Positions 44,506 to 53,139 of a stretch of 64,000 nt of DNA are shown here, one piece after another. How positions within the stretch are numbered: position 1 is the stretch's first letter; each line of letters begins with the position of its first letter. The notes under the pieces were generated by a model. The model did not search any database. It was given only the letters and a program-made list of their open reading frames with translations, and was not told where the DNA came from. The stretch spans positions 3,902,001 to 3,966,000 of the forward strand of contig NZ_CP011390.1 of the NCBI RefSeq assembly GCF_001644645.1. Direction: 5' to 3'. This DNA is from Flavisolibacter tropicus (GTDB taxonomy: Bacteria > Bacteroidota > Bacteroidia > Chitinophagales > Chitinophagaceae). The position numbers and the translations under genes are program-made.

Positions 44506-44740
44506 TTTAGACCAGTCATGTAAGCCAATAAATTAGGAGCTATAGAAACCTGCAAAAAAAATGTTTCTTTTAGCACTGCTCAGTTTGTACTGGTATAATT
44601 TTTTCGGCTTTATTCCAGACTAGGAGTTTTGAACAAAACCAACTTAAAGACACTTACATTCCTTCACAGGCGAGCCTCCTGCACAATTTTTAGCTAATAG
44701 GTGCTCTCTCTTTTGCGGGAGCTCGTCTTTGTGCCCGTGA

Positions 44741-46159
44741 TCAATTAGCCTTAACACTTAGATAAGCGGCTTCCATTTCTGCCCATACCAAGTTTATGTC
44801 TTCACTTGTTGTACGCCAGTTTACCAAGGCGGCACGTATACCGCTAACACCTTTGTAAACAGTGGGCGTCATAAATACTTTGCCGCGACTATTCAGTTCT
44901 GTAAGAAATGCTTTTACGGTTTCTGGTTGGTCCTTAGAGCGGCCTAGTGTAAAGCAAACCGTGTTTAAACGCACGGGTGCTAATAGTTCAAATAGCTCAC
45001 TGCTTTCTATCCTTTTCCCTAACTGGCGCGACAGGTTAATACTGTTCTCTACGATTTGTTGATAGCCATCTTTGCCATAAGCCATTAGTGTAAACCACGC
45101 AGGCAATGCTCGCAGGCGTCTGGAATTTTCAGGCAGAAAGTTCAGGTATGTAAAGTTCTCTAAAGGGTCACCTAAGTAGGGTGCATTAGAATTTTGAAAC
45201 GTCTCTACCTGCAGGTGGCGGTGTTTTTCCTGTATTAAAAAAATAGCACTGTCATAGGGTACATTTAACCATTTGTGACCATCTACTGTAATACTGTCGG
45301 CAGCATCCCAACCAGAGAGTAAGTGTTGGTAATCAGGTGAGCAAGCGGCAAAAGCCCCAAAGGCCGCATCCACATGCCACCAGAAATTATATTTCTTTTT
45401 AAGCGCCGCTATCGCCTGCATATCGTCAAAGTCTACCGTATTAACAGTGCCACCACTGGAAATAACAATACAGGGTTCGCCATTGTATGCCCGTAGCTTT
45501 TCTTCCAGGTCTTGAATATCCATAGCTTCCCGGTTGCCATTAACTACCTTAACCGGTAGGCAGTGATTACTACCCAAGCCTAGCATAGCCAGCGATTTAA
45601 TGGCTGACGAATGCGGTGTTGCCGATAGAATCTTTATACCGGAAGTGACGCCTTCTTTGGCAATATCTATTCCCTTTTGCTTACCAGCCCATTGACGTGC
45701 CACTGCTAGGCAAGTAAAATTGGACATCGTAGCGCCTGTAACAAAGCCACCTAAATAGGTTGCTGGCAATTGAAATAGTTGCAATAGCAGGTTGATGGTT
45801 TCTGATTCAATAAGAGCTGAAAGATCTCCTTGTCCCTTGGTACTTTGTGTGTTTTGATCATAAACACTGGTCAGCCAGTCGCCCATGATAGCAGCGGGAG
45901 TAGAGCCACCTGTCACAAAACCCCAATAGCGGGGTCCAGAGGAGGCAACCATCAAAGATTGGAATCGGTTTTCAAACTCCTGGATAGTATGTAACGCACC
46001 CTGCCCTTGGGATGGTAACGTCGGGTTATTTAGAGAAGGCACCTGGTTGATTGTCGTTGGCCTTTTATGGATATCGCCTAAATAGGCAAGGCTTTGCTCT
46101 TTTGCAGCATTCAATATTTCCGAAAGATTGTCTAAATCCTGTTGCAGTTGCGTGTTCAT
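44741..46159 (-). CDS. PLP-dependent group II decarboxylase-like enzyme
   Basis: This 472-aa protein is read from ATG 46159 (MNTQLQQDLDNL). The pyridoxal-phosphate lysine is in SITVDGHKWLNVPYDS and the cofactor aspartate in WHVDAAFGAFAA. The N-terminal PRYWGFVTGGSTPAA and GGFVTGATMSNFTCLAVARQ follow the aromatic-L-amino-acid/glutamate decarboxylase pattern. Such enzymes remove the carboxyl of an amino acid, giving an amine; some members cleave or transaminate instead. The substrate cannot be read. It stands alone. Confidence 0.88.
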   Translation of the reverse strand: MNTQLQQDLDNLSEILNAAKEQSLAYLGDIHKRPTTINQVPSLNNPTLPSQGQGALHTIQEFENRFQSLMVASSGPRYWGFVTGGSTPAAIMGDWLTSVYDQNTQSTKGQGDLSALIESETINLLLQLFQLPATYLGGFVTGATMSNFTCLAVARQWAGKQKGIDIAKEGVTSGIKILSATPHSSAIKSLAMLGLGSNHCLPVKVVNGNREAMDIQDLEEKLRAYNGEPCIVISSGGTVNTVDFDDMQAIAALKKKYNFWWHVDAAFGAFAACSPDYQHLLSGWDAADSITVDGHKWLNVPYDSAIFLIQEKHRHLQVETFQNSNAPYLGDPLENFTYLNFLPENSRRLRALPAWFTLMAYGKDGYQQIVENSINLSRQLGKRIESSELFELLAPVRLNTVCFTLGRSKDQPETVKAFLTELNSRGKVFMTPTVYKGVSGIRAALVNWRTTSEDINLVWAEMEAAYLSVKAN

Positions 46160-46359
46160 GGTTTTAGTTTTTTTAACACGGAGAAGCATGAATGTATAAC
46201 TTAATCATCTATCCAAGATCTAAAAGTAAAGATGCATAAACTACTAAAATGCTACATCCTTTTATGTAATCATTAGCTTGTAATAATGGATGTATTGTAT
46301 TTGTGGGGCGAAATAATGTAAAGTGGAAGCAATGAATTTTAAAAAAATACCGGCGCAGA

Positions 46360-46824
46360 TTAATTTGTTGAACCTGTTGCTGCTGGCTGCAGGGAAAGCT
46401 TTTGATCCAGAGAAAGCCTGCCTGCACCAGTAAAGACAAGGGATAAGGCCATGCTAATGGCCAATAAAAAGTACTCATATCCTTCTATCTTCTGGTTGCC
46501 AAACCAATTCATGAAGAAATGCTGATAATGTACGGTAGCAATAATGCCAATATTGAGGAATATAAAAGCTAAGCTCCAAACACGGGTGGCCAAGCCCAGA
46601 ATTAGCGCCAGGGAGCCAAAGCATTCGATGATGATAACCGTAAAGCCAATGATCCAGGGAAGACAAACCGTATCTGTGAAATACGCCATCGTGCCTTTAA
46701 AGCCATAGCCGCCAAACCAGCCCATTAATTTTTGTGCACCATGCGCAAAGAAAACAAGACCTAGTATGATACGAAGAAAGAAGGGAGACCATGTATTGGA
46801 TGTATTGAAGAGAAACTTTTTCAT
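46360..46824 (-). CDS. DoxX-family membrane protein
   Basis: This 154-aa protein has four membrane segments: FFLRIILGLVFFAHGAQKLM, VCLPWIIGFTVIIIECFGSL, LALILGLATRVWSLAFIFLN and YEYFLLAISMALSLVF. The first segment with HGAQKLMGWFGGYGF is the DoxX signature. These proteins are linked to redox or detoxification functions. It is third in a Crp regulator / flavodoxin-like / DoxX set on the minus strand, starting 19 bases after the flavodoxin gene. Confidence 0.88.
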   Translation of the reverse strand: MKKFLFNTSNTWSPFFLRIILGLVFFAHGAQKLMGWFGGYGFKGTMAYFTDTVCLPWIIGFTVIIIECFGSLALILGLATRVWSLAFIFLNIGIIATVHYQHFFMNWFGNQKIEGYEYFLLAISMALSLVFTGAGRLSLDQKLSLQPAATGSTN

Positions 46825-46843
46825 TGTTGATTATTTTAAAGGA

Positions 46844-47443
46844 TTAAAGACTGGTTGCAGAATCGAGTTGTAGCAAGCTGTTTTTGGATTGAAGCGTAAC
46901 CTCCATCAGACGTTGCGCAAACAGCTCAATAGTGAGCAAGTCGCCCGGATGTATGGCATCTACGCGTTGCTGACTGTTGTCAGATTGAATCATTAATCCC
47001 ATGTAACTGGCTAATCTGTTTTGTCCGTCGGTCTGCTCATCGTTGATATAACGGGGCAGCACACCAAGGCTTATCCAATGCATGCTATGCTGCGCTGCAA
47101 ATAAGGCAAGCGACTGCAAGGTGTTTAACTTATCACCACCAATAGTAGAAGACACGGTAAAGCCAGCGGCCCATTTGTTTTTCCATAGTTGCTTGTACCA
47201 AAAACTTCCTGTGGTTTCCATGAACGCTTTAAAGCCAGCAGATACGTTTCCAAAATAGGTGGGGCAACCAAAAACGATGGTATCAGATCCGTGTAGTGTG
47301 CTCCAGTTCTGTTTGACATTGGATACATGAATCAAATGCACCACAGTATGGGGCGATTCCAAAGCAGCAGCTAGCATGTGGGCGGCTTGCTCAGTATGGC
47401 CGTGGTTACTGTGATAAATAATAGAGATAATTCCTTTTTGCAT
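46844..47443 (-). CDS. Flavodoxin-fold NAD(P)H-dependent FMN protein, WrbA-like
   Basis: This 199-aa cytoplasmic protein starts with the flavin-phosphate loop IIYHSNHGHTEQAAHML. FGCPTYFGNVSAGFKAFMET and KWAAGFTVSSTIGGDKLNTL follow the pattern of WrbA/NQO-type quinone reductases. It probably reduces quinones with NAD(P)H. It lies between a Crp/Fnr regulator and a DoxX gene, a typical small oxidative or electrophile-response operon. Confidence 0.85.
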   Translation of the reverse strand: MQKGIISIIYHSNHGHTEQAAHMLAAALESPHTVVHLIHVSNVKQNWSTLHGSDTIVFGCPTYFGNVSAGFKAFMETTGSFWYKQLWKNKWAAGFTVSSTIGGDKLNTLQSLALFAAQHSMHWISLGVLPRYINDEQTDGQNRLASYMGLMIQSDNSQQRVDAIHPGDLLTIELFAQRLMEVTLQSKNSLLQLDSATSL

Positions 47444-47525
47444 TAGTTGTATTTTCTAATGCAAATGTGGCCTGTAGGCAAGCCCCATTACAATCAAGTA
47501 GGGTAAGTAATTTAATTAACCTATG

Positions 47526-48116
47526 TTAACTTTTCTTGGCCGGCATGGATTGTTTGCGTAGCCGACTCAGGCTTTGTGGTGTAATGCCCAGGAAAGAAGC
47601 AATCTGGTGATTGGGTACCCGCTGCTCAATGAATGGATAGCGATCAATAAACTCTTGATAGCGCTCTAAGGCAGGCTTGCTCAACGTGGATCCTAATCTG
47701 CGGTTGTAAGCTATAATGGAGTTCTGGTACAGGATCCGAAAATAAATATTCATTTTCGGCACCTTTTCATATAACAGGTCTAAGTCAGACCTAGTGATCC
47801 GAAGTACTTCCGTTTCTTCTAAGCAGTCCACATTATAATTAGAAGGTGTGTTGGAGAGAAAACTATACATGTCACCTGTCCACCAGTCTTCAGGAGTAAA
47901 TTGCAGAATATGTTCCTGGCCTTTATCATCTACTTCGTAGATACGAGCAATGCCTTTTATTACAAAAGACTCGTAGCGACAAACATCACCCTGCTGCAAT
48001 AAGTATTGGTGCTTTCTATATTTTTTATACGAGAATAGAGACTGTAATATTTCTGTTTCCTCTGCATTAAGAACTACTCCCTTTGCAGCCAGGTTGTCAA
48101 ACAGAAGTTTCCACAT
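47526..48116 (-). CDS. Crp/Fnr-family regulator
   Basis: This 196-aa protein has a cyclic-nucleotide-binding-like domain (KYRKHQYLLQQGDVCRYESF, VIKGIARIYEVDDKGQEHIL) and a C-terminal helix-turn-helix (VPNHQIASFLGITPQSLSRL). No ligand can be assigned. It is upstream of the flavodoxin and DoxX genes on the same strand with an 82-base gap that could hold its binding site, so it is the likely regulator of the pair. Confidence 0.9.
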   Translation of the reverse strand: MWKLLFDNLAAKGVVLNAEETEILQSLFSYKKYRKHQYLLQQGDVCRYESFVIKGIARIYEVDDKGQEHILQFTPEDWWTGDMYSFLSNTPSNYNVDCLEETEVLRITRSDLDLLYEKVPKMNIYFRILYQNSIIAYNRRLGSTLSKPALERYQEFIDRYPFIEQRVPNHQIASFLGITPQSLSRLRKQSMPAKKS

Positions 48117-48250
48117 AAGCCACTTGTTTGTTGTAATTAAGTTACGGTACTTAGATGAATAAGGTGGTTAATTGCTTTTATTTAAGAGAATGATAAAGCA
48201 GTATTTAGGATTGTATCATCAGGACAAAAGCAAGCGATGAATAGTATTTG

Positions 48251-48706
48251 TTAACCGCTAATGCTTCTTATCCACTCTTCTGCCATTTGCGGGTCTGTAA
48301 AGAAGCGCTCGCATTCACGGCCAAAGCGTTCATCATATAAGGCTATTTTGGTTTCATCCTGGTGTACATGCACAGCCGCGGTACAGGTAATACCACGTGT
48401 TTGTGTAATAGGTAAGTTGGCTGCTTCTTCAAACAGATCTATATAGCCTACTCTCCAGCCATAGTTGGCCAATGTGCCAGGAATAACTGTACGAAACCGC
48501 TTATGTGCATCAAAGTTGATGGCTTTGAATCCATGGAGATTTACAAACAGCTTAAAGGTACTGTTATCAGGAAGTTCACCTAAGGCCTGTTGCAGCGATT
48601 GATCCCATTGCTCTACATCTTCACGGTTTACATCACCGCTGATGTGAGTGATGATCAGTTTTTCATCTGGGTACCATGTAGTATTGAATTGTTTGGTTGC
48701 AGTCAT
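48251..48706 (-). CDS. SpoIIAA/STAS-like domain protein
   Basis: In this 151-aa cytoplasmic protein, a first strand LIITHISGDVNREDVEQWDQ, a strand FKLFVNLHGFKAINFDAHKR and a helix-strand end (DPQMAEEWI) fit the SpoIIAA-like/STAS fold that is often annotated only as hypothetical. No phospho-serine motif of an anti-anti-sigma factor is obvious. It stands alone. Assignment is by pattern and tentative. Confidence 0.6.
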   Translation of the reverse strand: MTATKQFNTTWYPDEKLIITHISGDVNREDVEQWDQSLQQALGELPDNSTFKLFVNLHGFKAINFDAHKRFRTVIPGTLANYGWRVGYIDLFEEAANLPITQTRGITCTAAVHVHQDETKIALYDERFGRECERFFTDPQMAEEWIRSISG

Positions 48707-48804
48707 TGGTAAGGCGCATTTGTTGGTTGTTACAAATCTAAAAAGGGGATAACATCTCCGTCAATAAACTGTAATCAATTGTTCTTTTTATAACATTTCA
48801 ATAG

Positions 48805-48838
48805 TTTGATGGTAATGCTACAAGCTCTGTTACCTTCG
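48805..48838 (+). promoter_or_regulatory. Candidate promoter of the thioesterase gene
   Basis: TTTG (48805-48808) and TACCTTCG (48831-48838, one off TAnnTTTG) are about 22 bases apart, 20 bases upstream of the ATG. Confidence 0.45.
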
Positions 48839-48858
48839 TACATACTTAAACTGCAATA

Positions 48859-49284
48859 ATGGCTATCTGGTTTCAAACAAGCTCAATTGAAAAGCTTAAA
48901 GAGCGGCATAAGGATACCTTGATTAATCATTTAGATATTCAGTTAACTGAAATTGGTGAAGATTATCTCTGTGGTGAAATGCCGGTAGATCATCGTACGG
49001 TACAACCCATGGGTATTCTACATGGCGGTGCATCAGTAGCACTGGCAGAAACACTGGGAAGCGTGGCTGCCAACCTGGTAGTGGATCGCTCAAAGAAAGC
49101 CTGCGTAGGATTAGAGATCAATGCCAATCACTTAAAATCCGTGCGCAGTGGTAAAGTCATTGGTACGGCACGCCCTATACACATTGGTTCTTCCACACAA
49201 GTTTGGTCAATTGAGATCCGCAACGAAGCAGGCCAGCTTACCTGCATCAGCCGCATTACCATGGCAGTATTGGATCTGAAATGA
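48859..49284 (+). CDS. Hotdog-fold acyl-CoA thioesterase (PaaI/YdiI type)
   Basis: This 141-aa cytoplasmic protein carries the family signature VQPMGILHGGASVALAETLG, whose Gly/His loop and Glu are the active-site region. GLEINANHLKSVRSGKVIGT follows on the long strand. The usual homotetramer hydrolyses aromatic or dihydroxynaphthoyl-like CoA esters. Because mqnC indicates the futalosine route, a menaquinone thioesterase role is unlikely. The next gene starts 30 bases downstream. Confidence 0.9.
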   Translation: MAIWFQTSSIEKLKERHKDTLINHLDIQLTEIGEDYLCGEMPVDHRTVQPMGILHGGASVALAETLGSVAANLVVDRSKKACVGLEINANHLKSVRSGKVIGTARPIHIGSSTQVWSIEIRNEAGQLTCISRITMAVLDLK

Positions 49285-49314
49285 TCAAAAGGCTTTGTAA
49301 CTTGGGTAAAGCCC

Positions 49315-49512
49315 ATGGGAGAAGAGCCCACCATACAAAATGAGTTTCGGAAGCTAGACATTGAGCTTCCCCGCATCCGCAGGGAAAATAGTCTTTTCTG
49401 GTGGTTGGCCGGTATTGCCCTGGCTGTTTGTTTTCTGGCGCTTACGTTGCATTTTTTTATGCTGTATAAAAAGAGGCAACAACAGCCATCTTATAAAGTA
49501 CAGTCACAGTAG
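49315..49512 (+). CDS. Small single-pass membrane protein
   Basis: This 65-aa protein has a charged N-terminus (EFRKLDIELPRIRRE), one membrane span (WWLAGIALAVCFLALTLHFF) and a basic, Gln-rich tail. It lies 30 bases behind the thioesterase and before a terminator, so it is plausible as the last gene of that transcript. No family recognised; it could be specific to close relatives. Confidence 0.5.
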   Translation: MGEEPTIQNEFRKLDIELPRIRRENSLFWWLAGIALAVCFLALTLHFFMLYKKRQQQPSYKVQSQ

Positions 49513-49534
49513 TTCCTACTAAACCTATTGCAGA

Positions 49535-49562
49535 TAAAAGCCCCGTCATACGGGGCTTTGTT
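49535..49562. terminator. Bidirectional terminator between convergent genes
   Basis: AAAAGCCCCGT pairs with ACGGGGCTTT around a short loop, between the small membrane protein (+) and the OmpA-like gene (-). Confidence 0.85.
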
Positions 49563-49564
49563 AT

Positions 49565-50410
49565 TTAATGTGTTCCTGTTGTTGGAGTAGCACTCGTTGG
49601 GCTGGTTGTGGGTGTCTGTTCCAGCAGCCGCATCAGCTCGTCTAGTTTAGGTGCTAAGATGATTTCAGTACGTCGGTTATGCGCTCGTCCTTCTGGTGTT
49701 TCATTGCTGTCTACCGGTTCATACTTGCTGCGTCCACTGGCTGTAACACGAGTGGGATCTACACCATAGGTGCTGGTAAGCAGCCGCACGATAGCGGTAG
49801 AACGCGCTGTACTCAGTGCCCAGTTGTCTTCATAACGTCCTTTAATAGGAATAGAATCAGTGTGTCCTTCAATCAGTACATTAATATCGGGGTTGGTGTT
49901 TAGCGCTTGTGCCAGCTTGCCGAGTGCTTCCTTACCCCTAGGGTTAACCGCAGCACTACCAGATGGGAACAGCAAGCTCTCCTGCAAGCTCACATACACT
50001 TTACCATTTTTTACAGATACGGTTAGCTCTTCGGGTTTGAAGTTGACCAGTGCATTGGTCATTTTTGTTTTCAGGTTCTCAATGGCTTGACGCTGTTGAT
50101 CCATAAGCTGATGCATTTGTCTTAAGCGCTGTTGTTCTTCCTGCAATTGTTGCTGCGTCATATTGGCCAGGCGGCTTAGTTCTGCTGCATTCTTACCTGA
50201 TGCGTCGATCTGGCCAATCAGCCGGTTGTTTTCCGCTTGCGCATCCGATAAGCGCTTATTCAAGTCTGTTACATTGTTGTTCAGTTGGCCTACTTGATCA
50301 GTTAACTGCTGCTCTCTGGCCAGTGATTCTTTATAACGTTTAGATGATACACAGGACGTAAAACAGAAAGCACTAACAGTGATGAGTATTAGAAAGTTTG
50401 ACGGTTTCAT
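49565..50410 (-). CDS. OmpA-family peptidoglycan-binding lipoprotein
   Basis: This 281-aa protein has a lipobox (AFCFTSC, Cys near residue 20). A coiled coil (about 25-115) is rich in Gln, with leucine heptads (LNNNVTDLNKRLSDAQAENN). The OmpA domain (about 125-255) carries the peptidoglycan-binding motif NVLIEGHTDSIP and NWALSTARSTAIVRLL, with GRSKYEPVDSNETPEGRAHN. A Thr/Pro-rich tail ends the chain. It anchors the outer membrane to the wall. Length and order are typical. Confidence 0.93.
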   Translation of the reverse strand: MKPSNFLILITVSAFCFTSCVSSKRYKESLAREQQLTDQVGQLNNNVTDLNKRLSDAQAENNRLIGQIDASGKNAAELSRLANMTQQQLQEEQQRLRQMHQLMDQQRQAIENLKTKMTNALVNFKPEELTVSVKNGKVYVSLQESLLFPSGSAAVNPRGKEALGKLAQALNTNPDINVLIEGHTDSIPIKGRYEDNWALSTARSTAIVRLLTSTYGVDPTRVTASGRSKYEPVDSNETPEGRAHNRRTEIILAPKLDELMRLLEQTPTTSPTSATPTTGTH

Positions 50411-50476
50411 AAGTTGTACTTTTCTATAGGGTGATAAAAAACTATGCCGAAAGCTACAATGCCGTTACTTTACAGC

Positions 50477-50995
50477 ATGCACATCAATTTTGAGTTTAAA
50501 GCACGTACCACGAGGCTACTGGAGTTAGAAGAGCGTTTGCAAACCCATCAACCCCTGTTTAAAGGATTGGACCATCAAATCGATACCTATTTCAATGTAC
50601 TTCATGGCCGTATGAAACTGCGTGAGGGCGCTATTGAAAATGCACTCATTCATTATCAGCGTCAGAACGTAGCTGGAGCTAAACAATCGGATGTTTTGTT
50701 GTATGAACACCAACCACAGCCATCATTAAAGCATGTACTTACGGCAGCACTGGGCGTGAAAGTAGTGGTAGACAAACAACGTAAGATCTATTTTATCGAC
50801 AACGTTAAGTTTCATTTTGATGAAGTAAAAGAACTGGGCACATTCGTAGAGGTAGAAGCTATTGATAGTGATGGCAGCATTGGTATAGAAAAGCTGCAAG
50901 AGCAGTGCCGCTACTACGGACAGCTATTTGAATTAACGGAGAATGATTATGTAGCTGAGTCTTACAGCGACCTGTTGATGAATAAGCTGGCATAA
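50477..50995 (+). CDS. CYTH-domain protein (class IV adenylate cyclase-like)
   Basis: This is a 172-aa protein if read from ATG 50477 (MHINFEFKAR), which follows TTACTTTACAGC; an ATG at 50444 gives 183 aa. The N-terminal ExExK-like motif is NFEFKAR. Acidic and basic strand residues follow (DTYFNVLHGRMKLREG, ENALIHYQRQN, KIYFIDNVKFHFDEVKELGT, FVEVEAID), as in the CyaB/ThTPase tunnel fold. Members hydrolyse or cyclise triphosphates. The exact substrate is unknown. It diverges from the OmpA-like gene with a very short shared promoter region. Confidence 0.82.
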   Translation: MHINFEFKARTTRLLELEERLQTHQPLFKGLDHQIDTYFNVLHGRMKLREGAIENALIHYQRQNVAGAKQSDVLLYEHQPQPSLKHVLTAALGVKVVVDKQRKIYFIDNVKFHFDEVKELGTFVEVEAIDSDGSIGIEKLQEQCRYYGQLFELTENDYVAESYSDLLMNKLA

Positions 50996-51157
50996 AAACG
51001 AATGGCGGCGCTATTTCCCCAGCAACACTTTTTATAATACTGCTTCCAGGTCGGGATCTCAGCCTATTCAGCTGATTTCGTGGCCGTTAAAAAATTAATG
51101 CAGGTTTTGTAGACTATGGCATAGCTTTTTTGCTACCAGCTGTTTAAAACAAGCAAT

Positions 51158-51502
51158 ATGGAGATCAGAAAAAATAATTTCAACGATCCAGATAGAGCGG
51201 AAGAAAGAGATGATGAACGCCTGGAAGGCTTTTCCGCATCCGAAATGGCCGATCGTGGTCCTAAAGATGTCTTGAAAGACCGATCGCAATATGCCGATAC
51301 CGGTGCATCTTCAATTCGCCCTGTAAGTAATGCCAATGGTGATGAAGACGATGAGGAAGAGGAAGAGGACGAGCTAATCGATAATGAGGAAATAGATTTG
51401 GAGGATGATGATTTTGATGAAGAGGACATGGATGATGAAGACCTTGATGATATCGAATTCGAAGAAGATGAAGAAGCCGACGACGAAGATGACAATCTAT
51501 AA
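51158..51502 (+). CDS. Highly acidic low-complexity protein
   Basis: This 114-aa protein has a mixed N-terminal half (MEIRKNNFNDPDRAEERDDE, FSASEMADRGPKDVLKDRSQ). From about residue 62 to the end it is an almost uninterrupted run of Asp and Glu with a few Ile, Leu, Met and Phe. The predicted pI is extremely low. It was probably expanded by GAA/GAT slippage. It ends four bases past the acidic run and is followed by a strong terminator, which supports it being a real gene. Function unknown; an intrinsically disordered acidic protein. Confidence 0.7.
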   Translation: MEIRKNNFNDPDRAEERDDERLEGFSASEMADRGPKDVLKDRSQYADTGASSIRPVSNANGDEDDEEEEEDELIDNEEIDLEDDDFDEEDMDDEDLDDIEFEEDEEADDEDDNL

Positions 51503-51510
51503 AAGCCCTG

Positions 51511-51537
51511 AAGCCCCGCGCCGGCGGGGCTTTTTTA
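51511..51537 (+). terminator. Strong intrinsic terminator
   Basis: AGCCCCGC pairs with GCGGGGCT (loop GCCG) followed by TTTTTTAT, directly after the acidic protein gene. Confidence 0.88.
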
Positions 51538-51693
51538 TGCCTGTTCCAGGAACGCTGCTTTAATTCCAATGGATGTCTTTGTGCCACAGCTTATTAACCA
51601 TACTTTAAGGAGCCAGAGAGGCATGGCATACAACTTCGGCCCTTTTTTCGCATCTATATAGTATGCGGAAAAAACCGCATGCCTATTAGCTAA

Positions 51694-52038
51694 ATGAAAA
51701 GCCTCTTTTTTAAAAACCGCAAAGCGGCTACACAGGTTATTGTAGAGCCTAAACCTTTGCCTTCTTTAGGATTGTGTATCCTGATGGACCTGTTGGGTTG
51801 CGCTTCCTATGGAATTCCCATCTTGGGGGAACTGCTGGACTTGGTATGGGCGCCTATTTCTGCCTTGATCTATATGAAGATGTTTGGCTTTAGAAAAGGC
51901 TTCCTGGGCGGTATGTTCAACTTTTTAGAGGAATTACTGCCAGGGTTTGATATCATTCCTACGTTCACAATTACCTGGTTTATCCAATACGCCAAAAGAA
52001 AGAAAACAACCTACAGTTTTTATCCGGTTACAAAATAA
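51694..52038 (+). CDS. Small membrane protein of unknown function
   Basis: This 114-aa protein has a basic N-terminus, one or two hydrophobic segments (LGLCILMDLLGCASYGIPIL, LLDLVWAPISALIYMKMFGF) and a final IIPTFTITWFIQYA before a Lys-rich end. It has the look of a small inner-membrane protein conserved in Bacteroidota without a named function. Its 3' end overlaps the 3' end of the convergent nagA by 11 bases. Confidence 0.65.
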   Translation: MKSLFFKNRKAATQVIVEPKPLPSLGLCILMDLLGCASYGIPILGELLDLVWAPISALIYMKMFGFRKGFLGGMFNFLEELLPGFDIIPTFTITWFIQYAKRKKTTYSFYPVTK

Positions 52039-53119
52039 CCTGGCTCAAGGTTAAGTCATTATTCAATACTAAAAATTGCGCTGTATAACCCGGCGCAATT
52101 TTCCCATAAATCTCATCGGCGCCAATTACCTGGGCAGGATACAAGCTACACATCCGAATGGCTTCACCCAGCTCTATGCCTACTTTGTTAACCAGGTTTA
52201 ACATGGATTGATGTTGGGTGAGGGCAGACCCACTTAGTGTGCCATTGCACTCGTATTTATCGCCTACCTTCTCATGCTGGTAATAACCTTCTGTAGTTTC
52301 TGTTACCGCATCGGTAATAGTAAACAGGCGATCGCCCATCAACTGTTTGGCAATGCGGATGGCTTCAAAGCTGGCATGGTGCCCATCGGGAATAATACTG
52401 GCCTTTGCCTGAGGGTGTAAAAAGGTAGCGCCCACCAATCCAGGTTCACGGTGCTGTAGTGCACTCATGGCATTGTAGAGGTGAGTAACGGCATGAACAC
52501 CTTTATCAAAGGCGGCAGTGGCTTGTGCAAATGTGGCATTGCTGTGTCCGGCTGAAATGGTAATGCCATACGATTGGATCAGCTGGATTACTTCATCACT
52601 ACAAACCTCTGGTGCCAGGGTGATCATCTTCACAATACCGTTTCCATACTCTAATATTTCTTTTACCTCCTCTACTGTGGGAGGGTGAATAAAGGCTTCT
52701 ACATGGGCGCCGCGTTTAACGGGGTTAAGCCAGGGGCCTTCCAGGTGAAGCCCCCACACGCCAGGGCCGCCTTCCTGCCAGTAGGCGCGTACAGCATCAA
52801 TACATTTAAAAAACACCTCTTTGCTGTTAGTAGCCACAGTAGGCAAACACAACACTGCGCCTCCTTTTAGGCAATAGTCCACTGTTTCAAAAAGCGTTTC
52901 CGGATCGGGATACACTGCCAGCAATCGACCATGTGCGCCATATAATTGGATATCCAGAAAAGCAGGGATAATACTACCATGGTCAAAACGCTGTACAGCG
53001 GCAGGGTCCACACTGTCGGCCGGCAAGAGGGACTGAATACGTCCATCAATTGTTTGGATCACCATATTTTCTAACCATTCTTCTCCTGTAAATACCCGGT
53101 CTGCTGTATAGTATTGCAT
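52028..53119 (-). CDS. nagA: N-acetylglucosamine-6-phosphate deacetylase
   Basis: This 363-aa protein is read from ATG 53119 (MQYYTADRVFTG); ATG at 53134 is also possible. It deacetylates GlcNAc-6-phosphate to glucosamine-6-phosphate in aminosugar catabolism and wall recycling. Motifs in family order: FLDIQLYGAHG, WGLHLEGPWLNPVKRGAH, ISAGHSNATF, AVTHLYNAMSALQHREPG, IPDGHHAS, FTITDAV, and NGTLSGSALTQHQSMLNLV. It may serve the same aminosugar economy as the DeoR/SusCD/GHL10 locus, though 35 kb away. It is preceded by an AsmA-like gene on the same strand. Confidence 0.93.
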   Translation of the reverse strand: MQYYTADRVFTGEEWLENMVIQTIDGRIQSLLPADSVDPAAVQRFDHGSIIPAFLDIQLYGAHGRLLAVYPDPETLFETVDYCLKGGAVLCLPTVATNSKEVFFKCIDAVRAYWQEGGPGVWGLHLEGPWLNPVKRGAHVEAFIHPPTVEEVKEILEYGNGIVKMITLAPEVCSDEVIQLIQSYGITISAGHSNATFAQATAAFDKGVHAVTHLYNAMSALQHREPGLVGATFLHPQAKASIIPDGHHASFEAIRIAKQLMGDRLFTITDAVTETTEGYYQHEKVGDKYECNGTLSGSALTQHQSMLNLVNKVGIELGEAIRMCSLYPAQVIGADEIYGKIAPGYTAQFLVLNNDLTLSQVIL

Positions 53120-53139
53120 TGCCATAGCCCGCAAAAATA

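Noticed and set aside
46209..46478. Minus-strand 89-aa open frame overlapping the DoxX gene end
   Set aside because: It is out of frame with the clear DoxX reading and shares its DNA; a shadow frame.
51133..51495. Minus-strand Ser-rich open frame opposite the acidic protein
   Set aside because: It is the antisense reading of the Asp/Glu codon run (GAA/GAT giving Ser codons). The plus strand has a start and a matching terminator.
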